The notes below the pieces were generated by a model. It did no database searches. It was not told the origin of the DNA and saw only the letters and a list, made by a program, of their open reading frames with translations. From assembly GCA_035552595.1 (NCBI GenBank), contig DASZKZ010000024.1:1-40825 (forward strand): a stretch of 40,825 nucleotides of DNA, written 5' to 3'. This DNA comes from Aeolococcus sp035552595 (GTDB lineage: Bacteria > Chloroflexota > Dormibacteria > Aeolococcales > Aeolococcaceae). How positions within the stretch are numbered: position 1 is the stretch's first letter; every line of letters starts with the position of its first letter. Positions 18,795-25,980 of this stretch are shown here, piece by piece. The position numbers and the translations under genes are program-made.

Positions 18795-19010
18795 ATGGAT
18801 ACCAACATGCCCACGCAATGGGGCAACGCCGTGGTGTGCGCGGCGTGTGGACGCCGGCTCCTGCCGCTGAGCTACGCGATGTCGCTCGACGACGATCCGA
18901 GCGGCGTCGAGTACCACCCCCACCTGCGCTGCGCGGGGTGCGGACAGTGCTACCAATGGCAGTCCGCGTCCGGTTGGGCCTCGGCACCCCCGGTGCGTGG
19001 CCGGGCGTAA
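18795..19010 (+). CDS. Small zinc-ribbon protein, homologue of the IS passenger
   Basis: A 71-residue protein with two CxxC knuckles about 32 residues apart: VCAACGRRLLPLSYAMS, an acidic turn (LDDDPSG), then LRCAGCGQCYQWQSASGW. This is a compact rubredoxin-like or zinc-ribbon arrangement; I do not recognise a named family. The protein encoded at 25596-25949 inside an insertion sequence has the same pattern, C..CG.RL.PLSY..S.D.DP.G...P.L+C.GC.Q.Y.W...SGW. The start (ATG 18795, or 18810) is uncertain because no ribosome-binding site is close. Confidence 0.6.
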   Translation: MDTNMPTQWGNAVVCAACGRRLLPLSYAMSLDDDPSGVEYHPHLRCAGCGQCYQWQSASGWASAPPVRGRA

Positions 19011-19065
19011 GCCCGGCAGGACCTCCGCCCGCACGCCCCCAGGCCACACTCAACCAGATGGGTTT

Positions 19066-19093
19066 TATGATAGGGTGCCTATCAGGTGATAGG
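19066..19093. promoter_or_regulatory. Operator-like repeat cluster upstream of the 19124 operon
   Basis: TGATAGG-GTG-CCTATCA (19068-19084) is a perfect inverted repeat with 7-bp arms. A third TGATAGG follows at 19087-19093. A TATGAT -10-like box (19066-19071) overlaps the first arm, although no good -35 box is visible. The cluster ends 30 bp before the ATG at 19124 and looks like a repressor site. Confidence 0.5.
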
Positions 19094-19123
19094 GCAGGCA
19101 ACCTAGCATAAGGAGGGCGCGAA

Positions 19124-19831
19124 ATGTCCACAGGCGCATACGTCGCCATCGCCGTCGTCGTGGTGGTGGTCATCGCCGTTGCTGTCGTGGTGGCCTCGCG
19201 GCAGAAAACCGCCCGGCTCCACAAGACGTTCGGGTCGGAGTACGACAGGACCGTCAAGGCCCGAGGGGACCGCCGCCAGGCCGAGCGCGAGCTCACCGGT
19301 CGCGTGGATCGCCGCAAGCAACTGGACATCGTGAAGCTGGCAGAGCCCGCGCGGCAGCAGTACCTGGCCGACTGGCAGCAGGTGCAGGCGGATTTCGTCG
19401 ATGCCCCGGCCGAAAGCGTTCGTCGTGCGGACGGCCTGGTGTCGCAGGTGATGAGCGATCGCGGTTACCCCATGGCCGAGTTCGAGCAGCGCAGCGCGGA
19501 CATCTCGGTGGACCACGCCGACGTGGTCGAGAACTACCGGAGCGCGCACGCCATCTGCATGGCCAGCGGTCAGGGAAACGCCGACACCGAGGATCTGCGC
19601 CGCGCCATGACCCAGTATCGCGAGCTCTTCCAGAAGCTCCTCGGCACCGGCGGTCTGCGCCGCGACGAGCGCGCGCTGGCGGACCAGCACGCGGTGCCGG
19701 CCGCCGGGACCACGACACCCGCGTCCTACCACCGTGACAGCCGGCCGGCGGCGGCCGACGCAGGCCAGGACGAGCCGCCACCACCACCGCCGGCGGTGCA
19801 CGCCGGGCAGACGGGGAGCTCGCAGCAGTGA
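19124..19831 (+). CDS. Membrane-anchored protein of unknown function (pair member 1)
   Basis: A 235-residue protein with one N-terminal transmembrane helix (about 6-24, almost all Val/Ala/Ile), then a charged, helical cytosolic region (KTFGSEYDRTVKARGDRRQAERELTGR in outline) and a proline-rich tail (about 190-235). Conserved-looking blocks are LADWQQVQADFVDAPAESVR, YPMAEFEQRSADISVDHADV, ENYRSAHAI and ADTEDLRRAMTQYRELFQKL. I recognise the pattern as a recurring unnamed family in high-GC soil bacteria but know no function. The start has a strong AAGGAGG site. The stop overlaps the next gene by four bases. Confidence 0.75.
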   Translation: MSTGAYVAIAVVVVVVIAVAVVVASRQKTARLHKTFGSEYDRTVKARGDRRQAERELTGRVDRRKQLDIVKLAEPARQQYLADWQQVQADFVDAPAESVRRADGLVSQVMSDRGYPMAEFEQRSADISVDHADVVENYRSAHAICMASGQGNADTEDLRRAMTQYRELFQKLLGTGGLRRDERALADQHAVPAAGTTTPASYHRDSRPAAADAGQDEPPPPPPAVHAGQTGSSQQ

Positions 19832-20244
19832 CCGCGAAGGGCGACGGACCGAGCACAGCAGAGATCGCCGGCGTCAGGCCGACGGCTTCCGACTCAACGG
19901 GTCAACAGGCAGAGGACGCCCGCTCGACCGCGGCGGATGCGCGGCCGGCGGGCGCACAGACAGCAGCACCCGAAACGTCGAACCATCCTCTCCTCGGTGA
20001 CAGCCACGAATTTCTGGAACGCTGGAACGCGATCCAGACCACCTTCGTCGACGAGCCGCGGCAGGCGGTCGAGCAGGCCGACAAGCTGGTCGCTGAGGTG
20101 ATCCAGGAGCTGGCGCGGGTCTTTGCCCAGGAGCGCGATCGCCTCGAGGGCGCCTGGTCGAGCGGCGGCGAGGTGTCGACCGAGGATCTCCGCCAGGTGC
20201 TGCAGCGCTACCGCGACTTCTTCCACGTCCTCCTGCGCAGCTGA
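19828..20244 (+). CDS. Soluble helical protein of unknown function (pair member 2)
   Basis: A 138-residue protein: a low-complexity Ala/Thr/Gln N-terminal tail (about 1-50) followed by a helical domain that repeats two blocks of the upstream protein. WNAIQTTFVDEPRQAVEQAD parallels WQQVQADFVDAPAESVRRAD, and VSTEDLRQVLQRYRDFFHVL parallels ADTEDLRRAMTQYRELFQKL. It lacks the membrane helix. The GTG start overlaps the upstream stop (GTGA), so the two are translationally coupled and probably interact. A GC-rich dyad (GCCGCGCGCGGC) lies just after the stop. Function unknown. Confidence 0.75.
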   Translation: MTAKGDGPSTAEIAGVRPTASDSTGQQAEDARSTAADARPAGAQTAAPETSNHPLLGDSHEFLERWNAIQTTFVDEPRQAVEQADKLVAEVIQELARVFAQERDRLEGAWSSGGEVSTEDLRQVLQRYRDFFHVLLRS

Positions 20245-20288
20245 GCCGCGCGCGGCGCCGCGTCCCGCTGTGATGTCGCCGGACGGAT

Positions 20289-21005
20289 TCACCGCAGGCC
20301 CTGGGCGATGGCCGCGCACGCACCTGCGGCCGCCAGCACCAGGGTGCCCCAGCGCACCGCCCGCGCGTCGACGCGCCGGGCCAGCAGCGAGCCGAGGCCG
20401 AAGCCGACGATGACCGCCACGATCGACCCCACGGCAAAGGGCCACGACAAACCGGGAACGCCGCGGGACGCCACAGACACGACGTTGATGGCCAGGAAGT
20501 AGGTGGCCAGGGTCGAGCGTGTCTGCCGCGGCGACCACCCCGCATTGAGCGCATAGCTGGCCACGGCCGGGCCACCGACGCCACCCACCACGTTCATGGC
20601 TCCGCTGATGGCGCCGGCGATGACGCCGCCCACGGCTCCGGAGAGCTGTCTGATGCGCACCCCCAACGCCAGTGCGGCGACGGTGATGAGGATGAGCACG
20701 CCCGACGCAACCGACAGGGCGCGCGGGTTGGCATGGCTGATCAGCAGCGCGGTGGCGGCGATGGCCAGCGCCGCCGGGACCAGCAGCAGCACCACATCCC
20801 GGGCCACCGCGCTCCTCCCCTCACGGCGCAGCATCAGCAGGTTGACGCCGATCGCCAGGGTGTTGGCCAGCCGGACCCCGTCACCCCCGCCGAGGGCGAG
20901 CGTCAGCAGTGGCGCGGACACCAGCGAGAACCCGATGCCGGTGACCGCGGAGGCGCCTGACCCGACCAGCGCGGCGATCAGCGCCAGGGCGTCGGCGACA
21001 GTCAT
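20289..21005 (-). CDS. TauE/SafE-family membrane transporter
   Basis: A 238-residue polytopic protein with about seven hydrophobic helices arranged as two repeats, each opening with a small-residue-rich helix: SGASAVTGIGFSLVSAPLL and GAISGAMNVVGGVGGPAVAS. These are typical of TauE/SafE (DUF81) proteins, which export sulfite, sulfonates or related organic anions. The substrate cannot be assigned here. It lies 40 bp downstream of the hybrid histidine kinase on the same strand and may be co-transcribed with it. Confidence 0.88.
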   Translation of the reverse strand: MTVADALALIAALVGSGASAVTGIGFSLVSAPLLTLALGGGDGVRLANTLAIGVNLLMLRREGRSAVARDVVLLLVPAALAIAATALLISHANPRALSVASGVLILITVAALALGVRIRQLSGAVGGVIAGAISGAMNVVGGVGGPAVASYALNAGWSPRQTRSTLATYFLAINVVSVASRGVPGLSWPFAVGSIVAVIVGFGLGSLLARRVDARAVRWGTLVLAAAGACAAIAQGLR

Positions 21006-21045
21006 CCGACGGCTCCGCGGGCACCGCCATCAGGCTGCGCGCGCG

Positions 21046-22980
21046 TCACCGGCTCAGGGCGTCGTCGATGGCGCTGAGCAGCTCCCTGACATGGATCGGC
21101 TTGGTGAGGTACGCATCGGCACCCGCGCGACGAAACCGCGACGGCTGGCTGGGGGTGGCGTCCGCACTGAGCATGATCACGGGAATATGTCGAGTGCGCT
21201 CATCGCTCTTGAGCCGGCGCAGCACCTCGTCGCCGTTGATGTCGGGAAGGTGCACGTCGAGGAGGATCAGGTCAGGGCGATGCTGGATGGCCAGGTCGAG
21301 CGCCAGACCGCCCTGCATGAGAGGGAGCAGGCGGACCGACGGTCGATGTTCCAGGGTCCGCTCCACGAGCTCGAGGTTGGCCAGGTTGTCCTCGACGTAG
21401 AGCGCCGTCTTGACGGCGACCGCATCCGCCCTGAGCGCCGAGGGGACCAGCCCCACGGCAGGCGCGGGGATCTCCGCCACATCCTTCTCCTCCCCGGGGG
21501 CGCGGGCCAGCTCGACCCAGAACGCGGCGCCGTCGCCGGCGTCGGTGTCCACACCGATGGTTCCGCGCATGGCCTCGATGAGGCGCTTGCTCAGCGCCAG
21601 GCCGAGCCCGGTGCCCGTGACGGCGGTGCGCTCCGCGCCAAGGCGGTCGAAGGGCTGAAACAGGCGCGGCAGGAGGTCGTGCGCGATGCCGGCTCCGCTG
21701 TCTCTCACGGTGAGGCGCACACGGTCGCCGTCGGCGGAACGGACGCTGATGTCGACGTGGCCACCTTCGCGGTTGTATTTGATGGCGTTGGCGAGCAGGT
21801 TGAGCATCACCTGCCGGAGCCGCTGCGCGTCACCCATGACGCGCTCGCCGGGGCGGCTGCCGATGTCGTGGTGCACGGCGACACGCCTCTCCACCGCGGA
21901 GAGTGTGACCAGCGCGACGGATTCGGCGATCACGTCGTTGACATTGACCGCGGTCAGGGAGACCTCCTCGCGTCCCGACTCGACGCGAGAGATCTCCAGG
22001 AGGTCGTCGATCATGCGCAGCATCTGGTCGCCACCCTTGAGGACCATGGCGATCGACGCCTGCTGGTCGGTGCGCGGATTCTCCATCTCGAGGAGGCCGG
22101 CGAAGCCGATGATCACGGTCAGCGGGGTGCGCAGCTCGTGGCTGACTCGGGACAGGTACTCGGACTTGGCACGGCTCGCGGCCTCGGCCTCGGCCAGTGC
22201 CGCAGCCACCGCGGATTCGGAGCGCCGCCGCTCGCTGATGTCGCGGACGAAGGCGATGAAGGTGGTGCCGTCAGGGCTCGTCACCGGCCTGGACACGGCC
22301 AGCTCGATGGGAAACTCCCGCCCCCGACGATCGACCGCGGTGAGCGACAGCACCGTCCCCAGCACCGGACCCTCCCCGGTGTCGCGGTAGCGCGCCAGCC
22401 CATGACGATGCGCATCGCGCAGCTCCGGCGGGACGATGAAATTGGCGATGGGATGACCGACCACATCGGCGGCGCTCCAGCCGAACATCTCGTCGGCCCG
22501 CGAGCTCCACCCCAGGGTGATCCCGTGGTCGTCGATGGTGATCACCGCGTCGAGAGCGCTGTCGAGGATGACCTGCGCGTGGACCGCCTGGGCGGCGAGC
22601 GCCTGGGCCAGGGCGGTGCGGCTGACGCTGCTCGAGGCGATGCTCACCGCCAGCCCCACCACCACGAGCACGATCACCTGGGCCACGAAGGTGATCGCCG
22701 TCACGTCGCCGGCGATCAGCGCCAGCACCCGCAGGCCCAGGGCGATGGCAGTGATGACGCCGGTCACGCGGCGTGACAGGAACCAGGCGGCAAGCAGCAC
22801 GGGCAGAGCTCCCAGCGAGCCGACGGTGCTGCCGGCTCCGCTGGTGTAGTCGCCGAAGAAGACTCCGACCAGGGCGGCGATGCAGACGGCCGCCAGGATC
22901 GCTTCACCGGCTCCCTGGTCGGACTGCCGGGGCCGGAGGAGCGTGCGCCACCGCGCACTGTTCACGGCGCGTGCCCTCAT
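21046..22980 (-). CDS. Hybrid sensor histidine kinase (membrane-PAS-HisKA-HATPase-REC)
   Basis: A 644-residue membrane kinase. About five hydrophobic helices span residues 25-115, followed by a PAS domain (about 130-250, ILDSALDAVITIDDHGITLGWS). Then come HisKA with phospho-acceptor H281 (SHELRTPL), HATPase (N-box LLANAIKYNREGG, G-boxes DSGAGI and GTGLGLALSK) and a C-terminal receiver domain with phosphorylation site D575 (LILLDVHLPD) and conserved K627 (LTKP). With no DNA-binding regulator adjacent, the signal probably passes to a distant regulator or phosphotransfer protein. It is divergent from the channel-like gene at 23103. Confidence 0.93.
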   Translation of the reverse strand: MRARAVNSARWRTLLRPRQSDQGAGEAILAAVCIAALVGVFFGDYTSGAGSTVGSLGALPVLLAAWFLSRRVTGVITAIALGLRVLALIAGDVTAITFVAQVIVLVVVGLAVSIASSSVSRTALAQALAAQAVHAQVILDSALDAVITIDDHGITLGWSSRADEMFGWSAADVVGHPIANFIVPPELRDAHRHGLARYRDTGEGPVLGTVLSLTAVDRRGREFPIELAVSRPVTSPDGTTFIAFVRDISERRRSESAVAAALAEAEAASRAKSEYLSRVSHELRTPLTVIIGFAGLLEMENPRTDQQASIAMVLKGGDQMLRMIDDLLEISRVESGREEVSLTAVNVNDVIAESVALVTLSAVERRVAVHHDIGSRPGERVMGDAQRLRQVMLNLLANAIKYNREGGHVDISVRSADGDRVRLTVRDSGAGIAHDLLPRLFQPFDRLGAERTAVTGTGLGLALSKRLIEAMRGTIGVDTDAGDGAAFWVELARAPGEEKDVAEIPAPAVGLVPSALRADAVAVKTALYVEDNLANLELVERTLEHRPSVRLLPLMQGGLALDLAIQHRPDLILLDVHLPDINGDEVLRRLKSDERTRHIPVIMLSADATPSQPSRFRRAGADAYLTKPIHVRELLSAIDDALSR

Positions 22981-23102
22981 GTCCGCAGGCTACAGGGCGG
23001 ACAGGGCCGCACATCGTCCCGTCGGGTGTCTTGTCACTCGCGCCACGAGTCGCCGCGCGGGCTCGCTGGTATGGTCGCCGGAATGTGCGCTGAGGGGGTG
23101 GG

Positions 23103-24320
23103 GTGACAGCTGTCGAATGGCTGGGTTTCGCCACCGGCGTGGTGCTCGTCCTGGCCACCGCCGTCAGCGTGCTCGAGACCACCATCGTGCCGCGGGGCAG
23201 CCGCTCCGGGCTCACTCCCCTGGTGTTGCGGCTGGTCAACCTTCCGGTGCGCCTGGTGGCGTCGCGCGTGCGCGATTACGAGCGTCGCGATCGCCTGCTC
23301 GCCTACGCGTCGGCAGCCTATCTGGCGGCCACGCTGCTGGTGTGGCTGCTGCTCTTCCTGGCGGGATACGCGCTCATGCTGTGGCCGTCGAGCGCCAGCT
23401 TCGGCGACGCGCTGCGCACGGCGGGCTCCTCCATGCTCACGCTCGGAATCGCCGTCCCGCACGGCACCGTCTCCACCGTCGTGGTCTACCTGGCGGCGGT
23501 CACCGGTCTCTTCGTCGTGGCTCTGCAGATCGCCTACCTGCCGGTGCTGTACGCGGCCTTCAACAGGCGCGAGACTCTGGTCACCATGCTCGAGGGGCTG
23601 GCCGGGACACCAGGCTGGGGGCCGGAGATCCTGCTGCGCTCCGCGTCCATCGACAACCTCGAGGGCCTCGGCGAGATGTATGACCGCTGGATGCAGTGGG
23701 CCGCCGACGTCTCGGAGAGCCACAGCGCGTACATGATTCTCATGTACTTCCGATCGCCCACCTCGCGACGATCGTGGGTGATCTCGCTCCTCTCCATCCT
23801 CGACGCGGCGGCCATGCACCTGGCGTTGTGCCCGGTCACCGCCCCCGGTCCGGCGCGCAACCTGATGCGCGTGGGCTACCTGGCGTTCCGCCAGCTGGCC
23901 GCCACCAACGGCCATCCGGTGCCCGACGATCCCAGCCCCGACGACGACATTCAGCTCACCCGCGACGACTTCATCACCGCGGCCCGGCGTGCGCAGGAGG
24001 GGGGCATGGAGTTCGAGCGCGCGCCCGAGACAGCGTGGATCCACTTCAAGGGCTGGCGTGTCAACTACGAGGCGGCCGCCTACGCGCTGGCCGCCAGCCT
24101 CGACGCCGTGCCCGCCCTCTGGTCGGGCCCGCGGCCTCGGCCCGGGCCACCGGTGCCGCCGGTGCGTCCGGTCGACAGGGTGTCGCCGAGCGCGGAGGTC
24201 AGCGAGATCCGGCGGGTCGGCGCCCTGCGTCGCGAGCGTCGTGCCCAGCTCCTGCGCAGGCAGCACCACGAGCATCCGGACGTGCCGCCGACCGCGCTCG
24301 ACGAGAGCGACGACGAGTAG
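23103..24320 (+). CDS. Ion-channel-like membrane protein of unknown function
   Basis: A 405-residue protein. The first 150 residues hold about four transmembrane helices (near 8-26, 62-85, 97-115 and 120-145). A pore-loop-like segment between two of them (AGSSMLTLGIAVPHG) sits where two-helix channels carry TxGYG. The rest is a helical cytosolic domain with MYDRWMQWAADVSESHSAYMI and a charged tail. The family resembles proteins annotated as two-pore or ion-channel-like, but the K+ signature is absent, so selectivity is open. The GTG start follows a GAGGGGG run. Divergent from the kinase. Confidence 0.65.
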   Translation: MTAVEWLGFATGVVLVLATAVSVLETTIVPRGSRSGLTPLVLRLVNLPVRLVASRVRDYERRDRLLAYASAAYLAATLLVWLLLFLAGYALMLWPSSASFGDALRTAGSSMLTLGIAVPHGTVSTVVVYLAAVTGLFVVALQIAYLPVLYAAFNRRETLVTMLEGLAGTPGWGPEILLRSASIDNLEGLGEMYDRWMQWAADVSESHSAYMILMYFRSPTSRRSWVISLLSILDAAAMHLALCPVTAPGPARNLMRVGYLAFRQLAATNGHPVPDDPSPDDDIQLTRDDFITAARRAQEGGMEFERAPETAWIHFKGWRVNYEAAAYALAASLDAVPALWSGPRPRPGPPVPPVRPVDRVSPSAEVSEIRRVGALRRERRAQLLRRQHHEHPDVPPTALDESDDE

Positions 24321-24695
24321 TCAGCGGCCCGGTTCGAGCTGGTGGGCGAGCTGCTCGAGACGGCTGCGCAAGGCCTCCTCGAGCTGCTGGATGAGGTCGT
24401 AGAGGCCGACCGCGGTGTCGCGCGTGCTCCCGTTGAGCTGGCGCAGGGCGCCGGGCAGGACGGGGACGCCGGCGCTGGAGCCCGGTGCCGGCGTCGGGGG
24501 CGGGACCAGCGCGTTCGACGCCGCCGACCCGGCCGCAGCGGTGTCGCGGGGAGTGCTCGCCGGCGTCGCCGCGGCCGGCCAGACCGCGGGCGTCACCGCC
24601 AGGTTGTGAGAGCCGAGCAGCTGCACGCCGCCCCATGCCAGGACGGCGATCGCGACCGGAACCAGCCATCGTGGCGACAGTAGTGGCATGGCCAT
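24321..24695 (-). CDS. Small membrane-anchored protein of unknown function
   Basis: A 124-residue protein: one N-terminal transmembrane helix (about 12-28, VPVAIAVLAWGGVQLLG), an Ala/Pro/Thr-rich linker, and a C-terminal amphipathic helix (about 85-122, VGLYDLIQQLEEALRSRLEQL) likely to form a coiled coil. ATG 24695 is chosen; ATG 24689 with GGGAG upstream is equally possible. I do not recognise the family. It is convergent with the channel-like gene, the stops being adjacent. An insertion sequence lies 67 bp upstream of its start and has separated it from its former upstream region. Confidence 0.5.
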   Translation of the reverse strand: MAMPLLSPRWLVPVAIAVLAWGGVQLLGSHNLAVTPAVWPAAATPASTPRDTAAAGSAASNALVPPPTPAPGSSAGVPVLPGALRQLNGSTRDTAVGLYDLIQQLEEALRSRLEQLAHQLEPGR

Positions 24696-24756
24696 GCTCC
24701 CGCTCTTCGCGCCGCCCTGTCGCCGCGACACCAACCAAGGATCTCTTGGTATACAC

Positions 24757-24762
24757 AAATCC
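24757..24762. repeat. Target-site duplication, left copy
   Basis: AAATCC directly abuts the left inverted repeat of the insertion sequence. An identical copy abuts the right end at 25975-25980. Confidence 0.7.
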
Positions 24763-24787
24763 GGCTACGTGTACCCGCACTGTAGAG
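24763..24787 (+). repeat. Left terminal inverted repeat of the IS
   Basis: Pairs with 25950-25974 (20 of 25 positions). Overlapping its inner edge is a hairpin, GTAGAG-ATTCTG-CTCTAC (24782-24799), just before the transposase start; the right end lacks this second arm. Confidence 0.8.
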
Positions 24788-24806
24788 ATTCTGCTCTACT
24801 ACGGGC

Positions 24807-25441
24807 ATGGCACAAGTAGCGCAGATCCGGACGGACCGGAAGCGCCCGATGCGAGGGACGGCCCCCGAATCGCGCTTCTCGGTCATGGAGTTCATGGCCC
24901 AGTTCCCCGACGACGACGCGTGCCTCGAACACCTCTGGCGCACCCGCCACTCGGCGGACGGCCAGCACGCCGTCTGTGCCCGCTGCAAGGTCGAGCGGAC
25001 CTTCCGGCGCTACGAGAACGCCAAGCGCCGCCAGTCCTGGACCTGCACCACCTGCGGCCTCCACGTCCACCCCACGGCCGGGACCATCTTCCACAAGTCC
25101 TCGACGTCGCTGCACCTCTGGTTCTACGCCCTGTTCCTGATCACCAGCACCCGATGCGGCATCTCCGCGAAGCAGCTCGAACGGGAACTCGGCGTCACCT
25201 ACAAGACGGCATGGCGCATGTTCAACGTGATCCGCAACTCGCTCATGGCCGAGCCGGACATCACGCCTCTCCCGGGAACCGTCGAGGCCGACGAGACCAC
25301 TGGCGCCAGTCCCACCTCGACGAGGACGCGTGGCGCTACAACCATCGCGAGCACACCATCCGTCGCCCCAGCGTCCGCCGCGAGCCGACGGGGGAGGCGA
25401 AGTTCCGGCTACTGCCGGCCCGGGCTTGCCGTCCGCGCTGA
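24807..25441 (+). pseudogene. IS1595-family transposase with internal deletion
   Basis: The frame from ATG 24807 encodes the IS1595/ISXO2 N-terminal half: a zinc ribbon with CxxC pairs (VCARCKVERTF, WTCTTCGLHVHPTAGTIFHK), the helix-turn-helix-like SAKQLERELGVTYKTAWRM and the first catalytic aspartate in VEADET (about 25290). Immediately after this the frame loses similarity. In the next frame, HLDEDAWRYNHRE (from about 25314), the usual C-terminal motif of these transposases, appears and runs to a stop at 25441. The middle of the DDE domain, with the remaining catalytic residues, is therefore deleted and the reading frame shifted. The product would be inactive. Confidence 0.8.
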
Positions 25442-25561
25442 GCGGGGCTTGCGATACCGCGCTGGCGGTGCCGGCGCTCTGAGCAGCTTGTCGAGGTTGG
25501 CGTCGAACTCGCCCCGCGTGGGAACGGGAATCTTCAGCCCCTTGGGCGTGTACTGCTCCAT
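25409..25561 (-). CDS. Small IS-encoded accessory protein, antisense to transposase
   Basis: A 50-residue product starting at ATG 25561 with an ideal AAGGAG site 7 bp upstream: MEQYTPKGLKIPVPTRGEFD, continuing ANLDKLLRAP and a basic tail. The KGLxIPVPxRxxFxxNL pattern resembles small proteins I recall near IS1595-type transposases, of unknown function. It lies inside the insertion sequence, antisense to the transposase 3' relic, so its C-terminus may have been altered by the same deletion. Its start is 35 bp from the divergent zinc-ribbon passenger gene, so the two may share a regulatory region. Confidence 0.5.
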   Translation of the reverse strand: MEQYTPKGLKIPVPTRGEFDANLDKLLRAPAPPARYRKPRSARTASPGRQ

Positions 25562-25595
25562 TGGCTGCTCCTTGGGCACGGGTCGAGGATAGCGC

Positions 25596-25949
25596 GTGGC
25601 CGACTTCAACGGGGTGCGTCAGACGTTGAAGCGCGCACAGGCGCACTTGGCTGCCGTCAACACCGCTCTGGATGCCGATGAGGGTCCGAGGCACCCCCTG
25701 TGTCCACGTTTGGTTTGCCAAGAGACAGACCTGGCCCGAGAGAGCATCAGACGATGCACCGTGCGCCACGAACCCTTCAGATGCGAGAGATGTGGCGAGC
25801 GCCTCATTCCACTGAGTTACTCGACCTCGCCCGACAACGACCCGAGGGGCAACGATCGGCCCGCCCTCAAGTGCACCGGGTGCCGTCAGCTCTACCGATG
25901 GTCGGACGACGCGAGCGGGTGGGTGCCGGTCAGACCCGCCGCATCTTAG
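25596..25949 (+). CDS. Zinc-ribbon passenger protein of the IS
   Basis: A 117-residue protein. The C-terminal 60 residues carry two CxxC knuckles (FRCERCGERLIPLSYSTS, then LKCTGCRQLYRWSDDASGW) in the same arrangement as the small protein at 18795-19010. The N-terminal 58 residues have no recognisable domain. The GTG at 25596 has GAGGA about 7 bp upstream; later in-frame starts would give a shorter protein closer in size to its homologue. The stop codon (25947-25949) directly abuts the right inverted repeat, so the gene belongs to the element. It may bind zinc; function unknown. Confidence 0.6.
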   Translation: MADFNGVRQTLKRAQAHLAAVNTALDADEGPRHPLCPRLVCQETDLARESIRRCTVRHEPFRCERCGERLIPLSYSTSPDNDPRGNDRPALKCTGCRQLYRWSDDASGWVPVRPAAS

Positions 25950-25974
25950 CTCTACAGTGCGGGGATACATACCC
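25950..25974 (-). repeat. Right terminal inverted repeat of the IS
   Basis: Inverted partner of 24763-24787. It begins directly after the stop codon of the zinc-ribbon passenger gene. Confidence 0.8.
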
Positions 25975-25980
25975 AAATCC
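25975..25980. repeat. Target-site duplication, right copy
   Basis: AAATCC adjoining the right inverted repeat, identical to 24757-24762. Confidence 0.7.

Larger units (their letters stand above)
24763..25974 (+). mobile_element. IS1595-type insertion sequence with passenger genes
   Basis: A 1212-bp element bounded by 25-bp terminal inverted repeats (24763-24787 and 25950-25974). These match at 20 of 25 positions, including an identical 14-bp inner block CCCGCACTGTAGAG. Both ends begin GG, and 6-bp direct repeats (AAATCC) flank it. It contains a transposase relic with an IS1595-type zinc ribbon, a 50-codon antisense gene and a zinc-ribbon passenger gene whose stop codon touches the right repeat. 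Passenger-carrying members (transporter ISs) are known in the IS1595 group. The internally deleted transposase makes this copy non-autonomous. Confidence 0.8.

Noticed and set aside
20245..20288. Rho-independent terminator after 20244
   Set aside because: GCCGCGCGCGGC can pair with itself but no T-tract follows, and such GC-rich dyads are common here.
23083..23102. ATG at 23083 as a start for the channel-like protein
   Set aside because: It is out of frame with that protein. The GTG at 23103 is in frame and follows a GAGGGGG run.
24753..24787. Longer, 35-bp version of the left IS inverted repeat
   Set aside because: The extra outer similarity (ACAC on both sides) is explained by the palindromic target flanks, and it would swallow the AAATCC duplication. 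The 25-bp repeat with a 6-bp duplication fits better.
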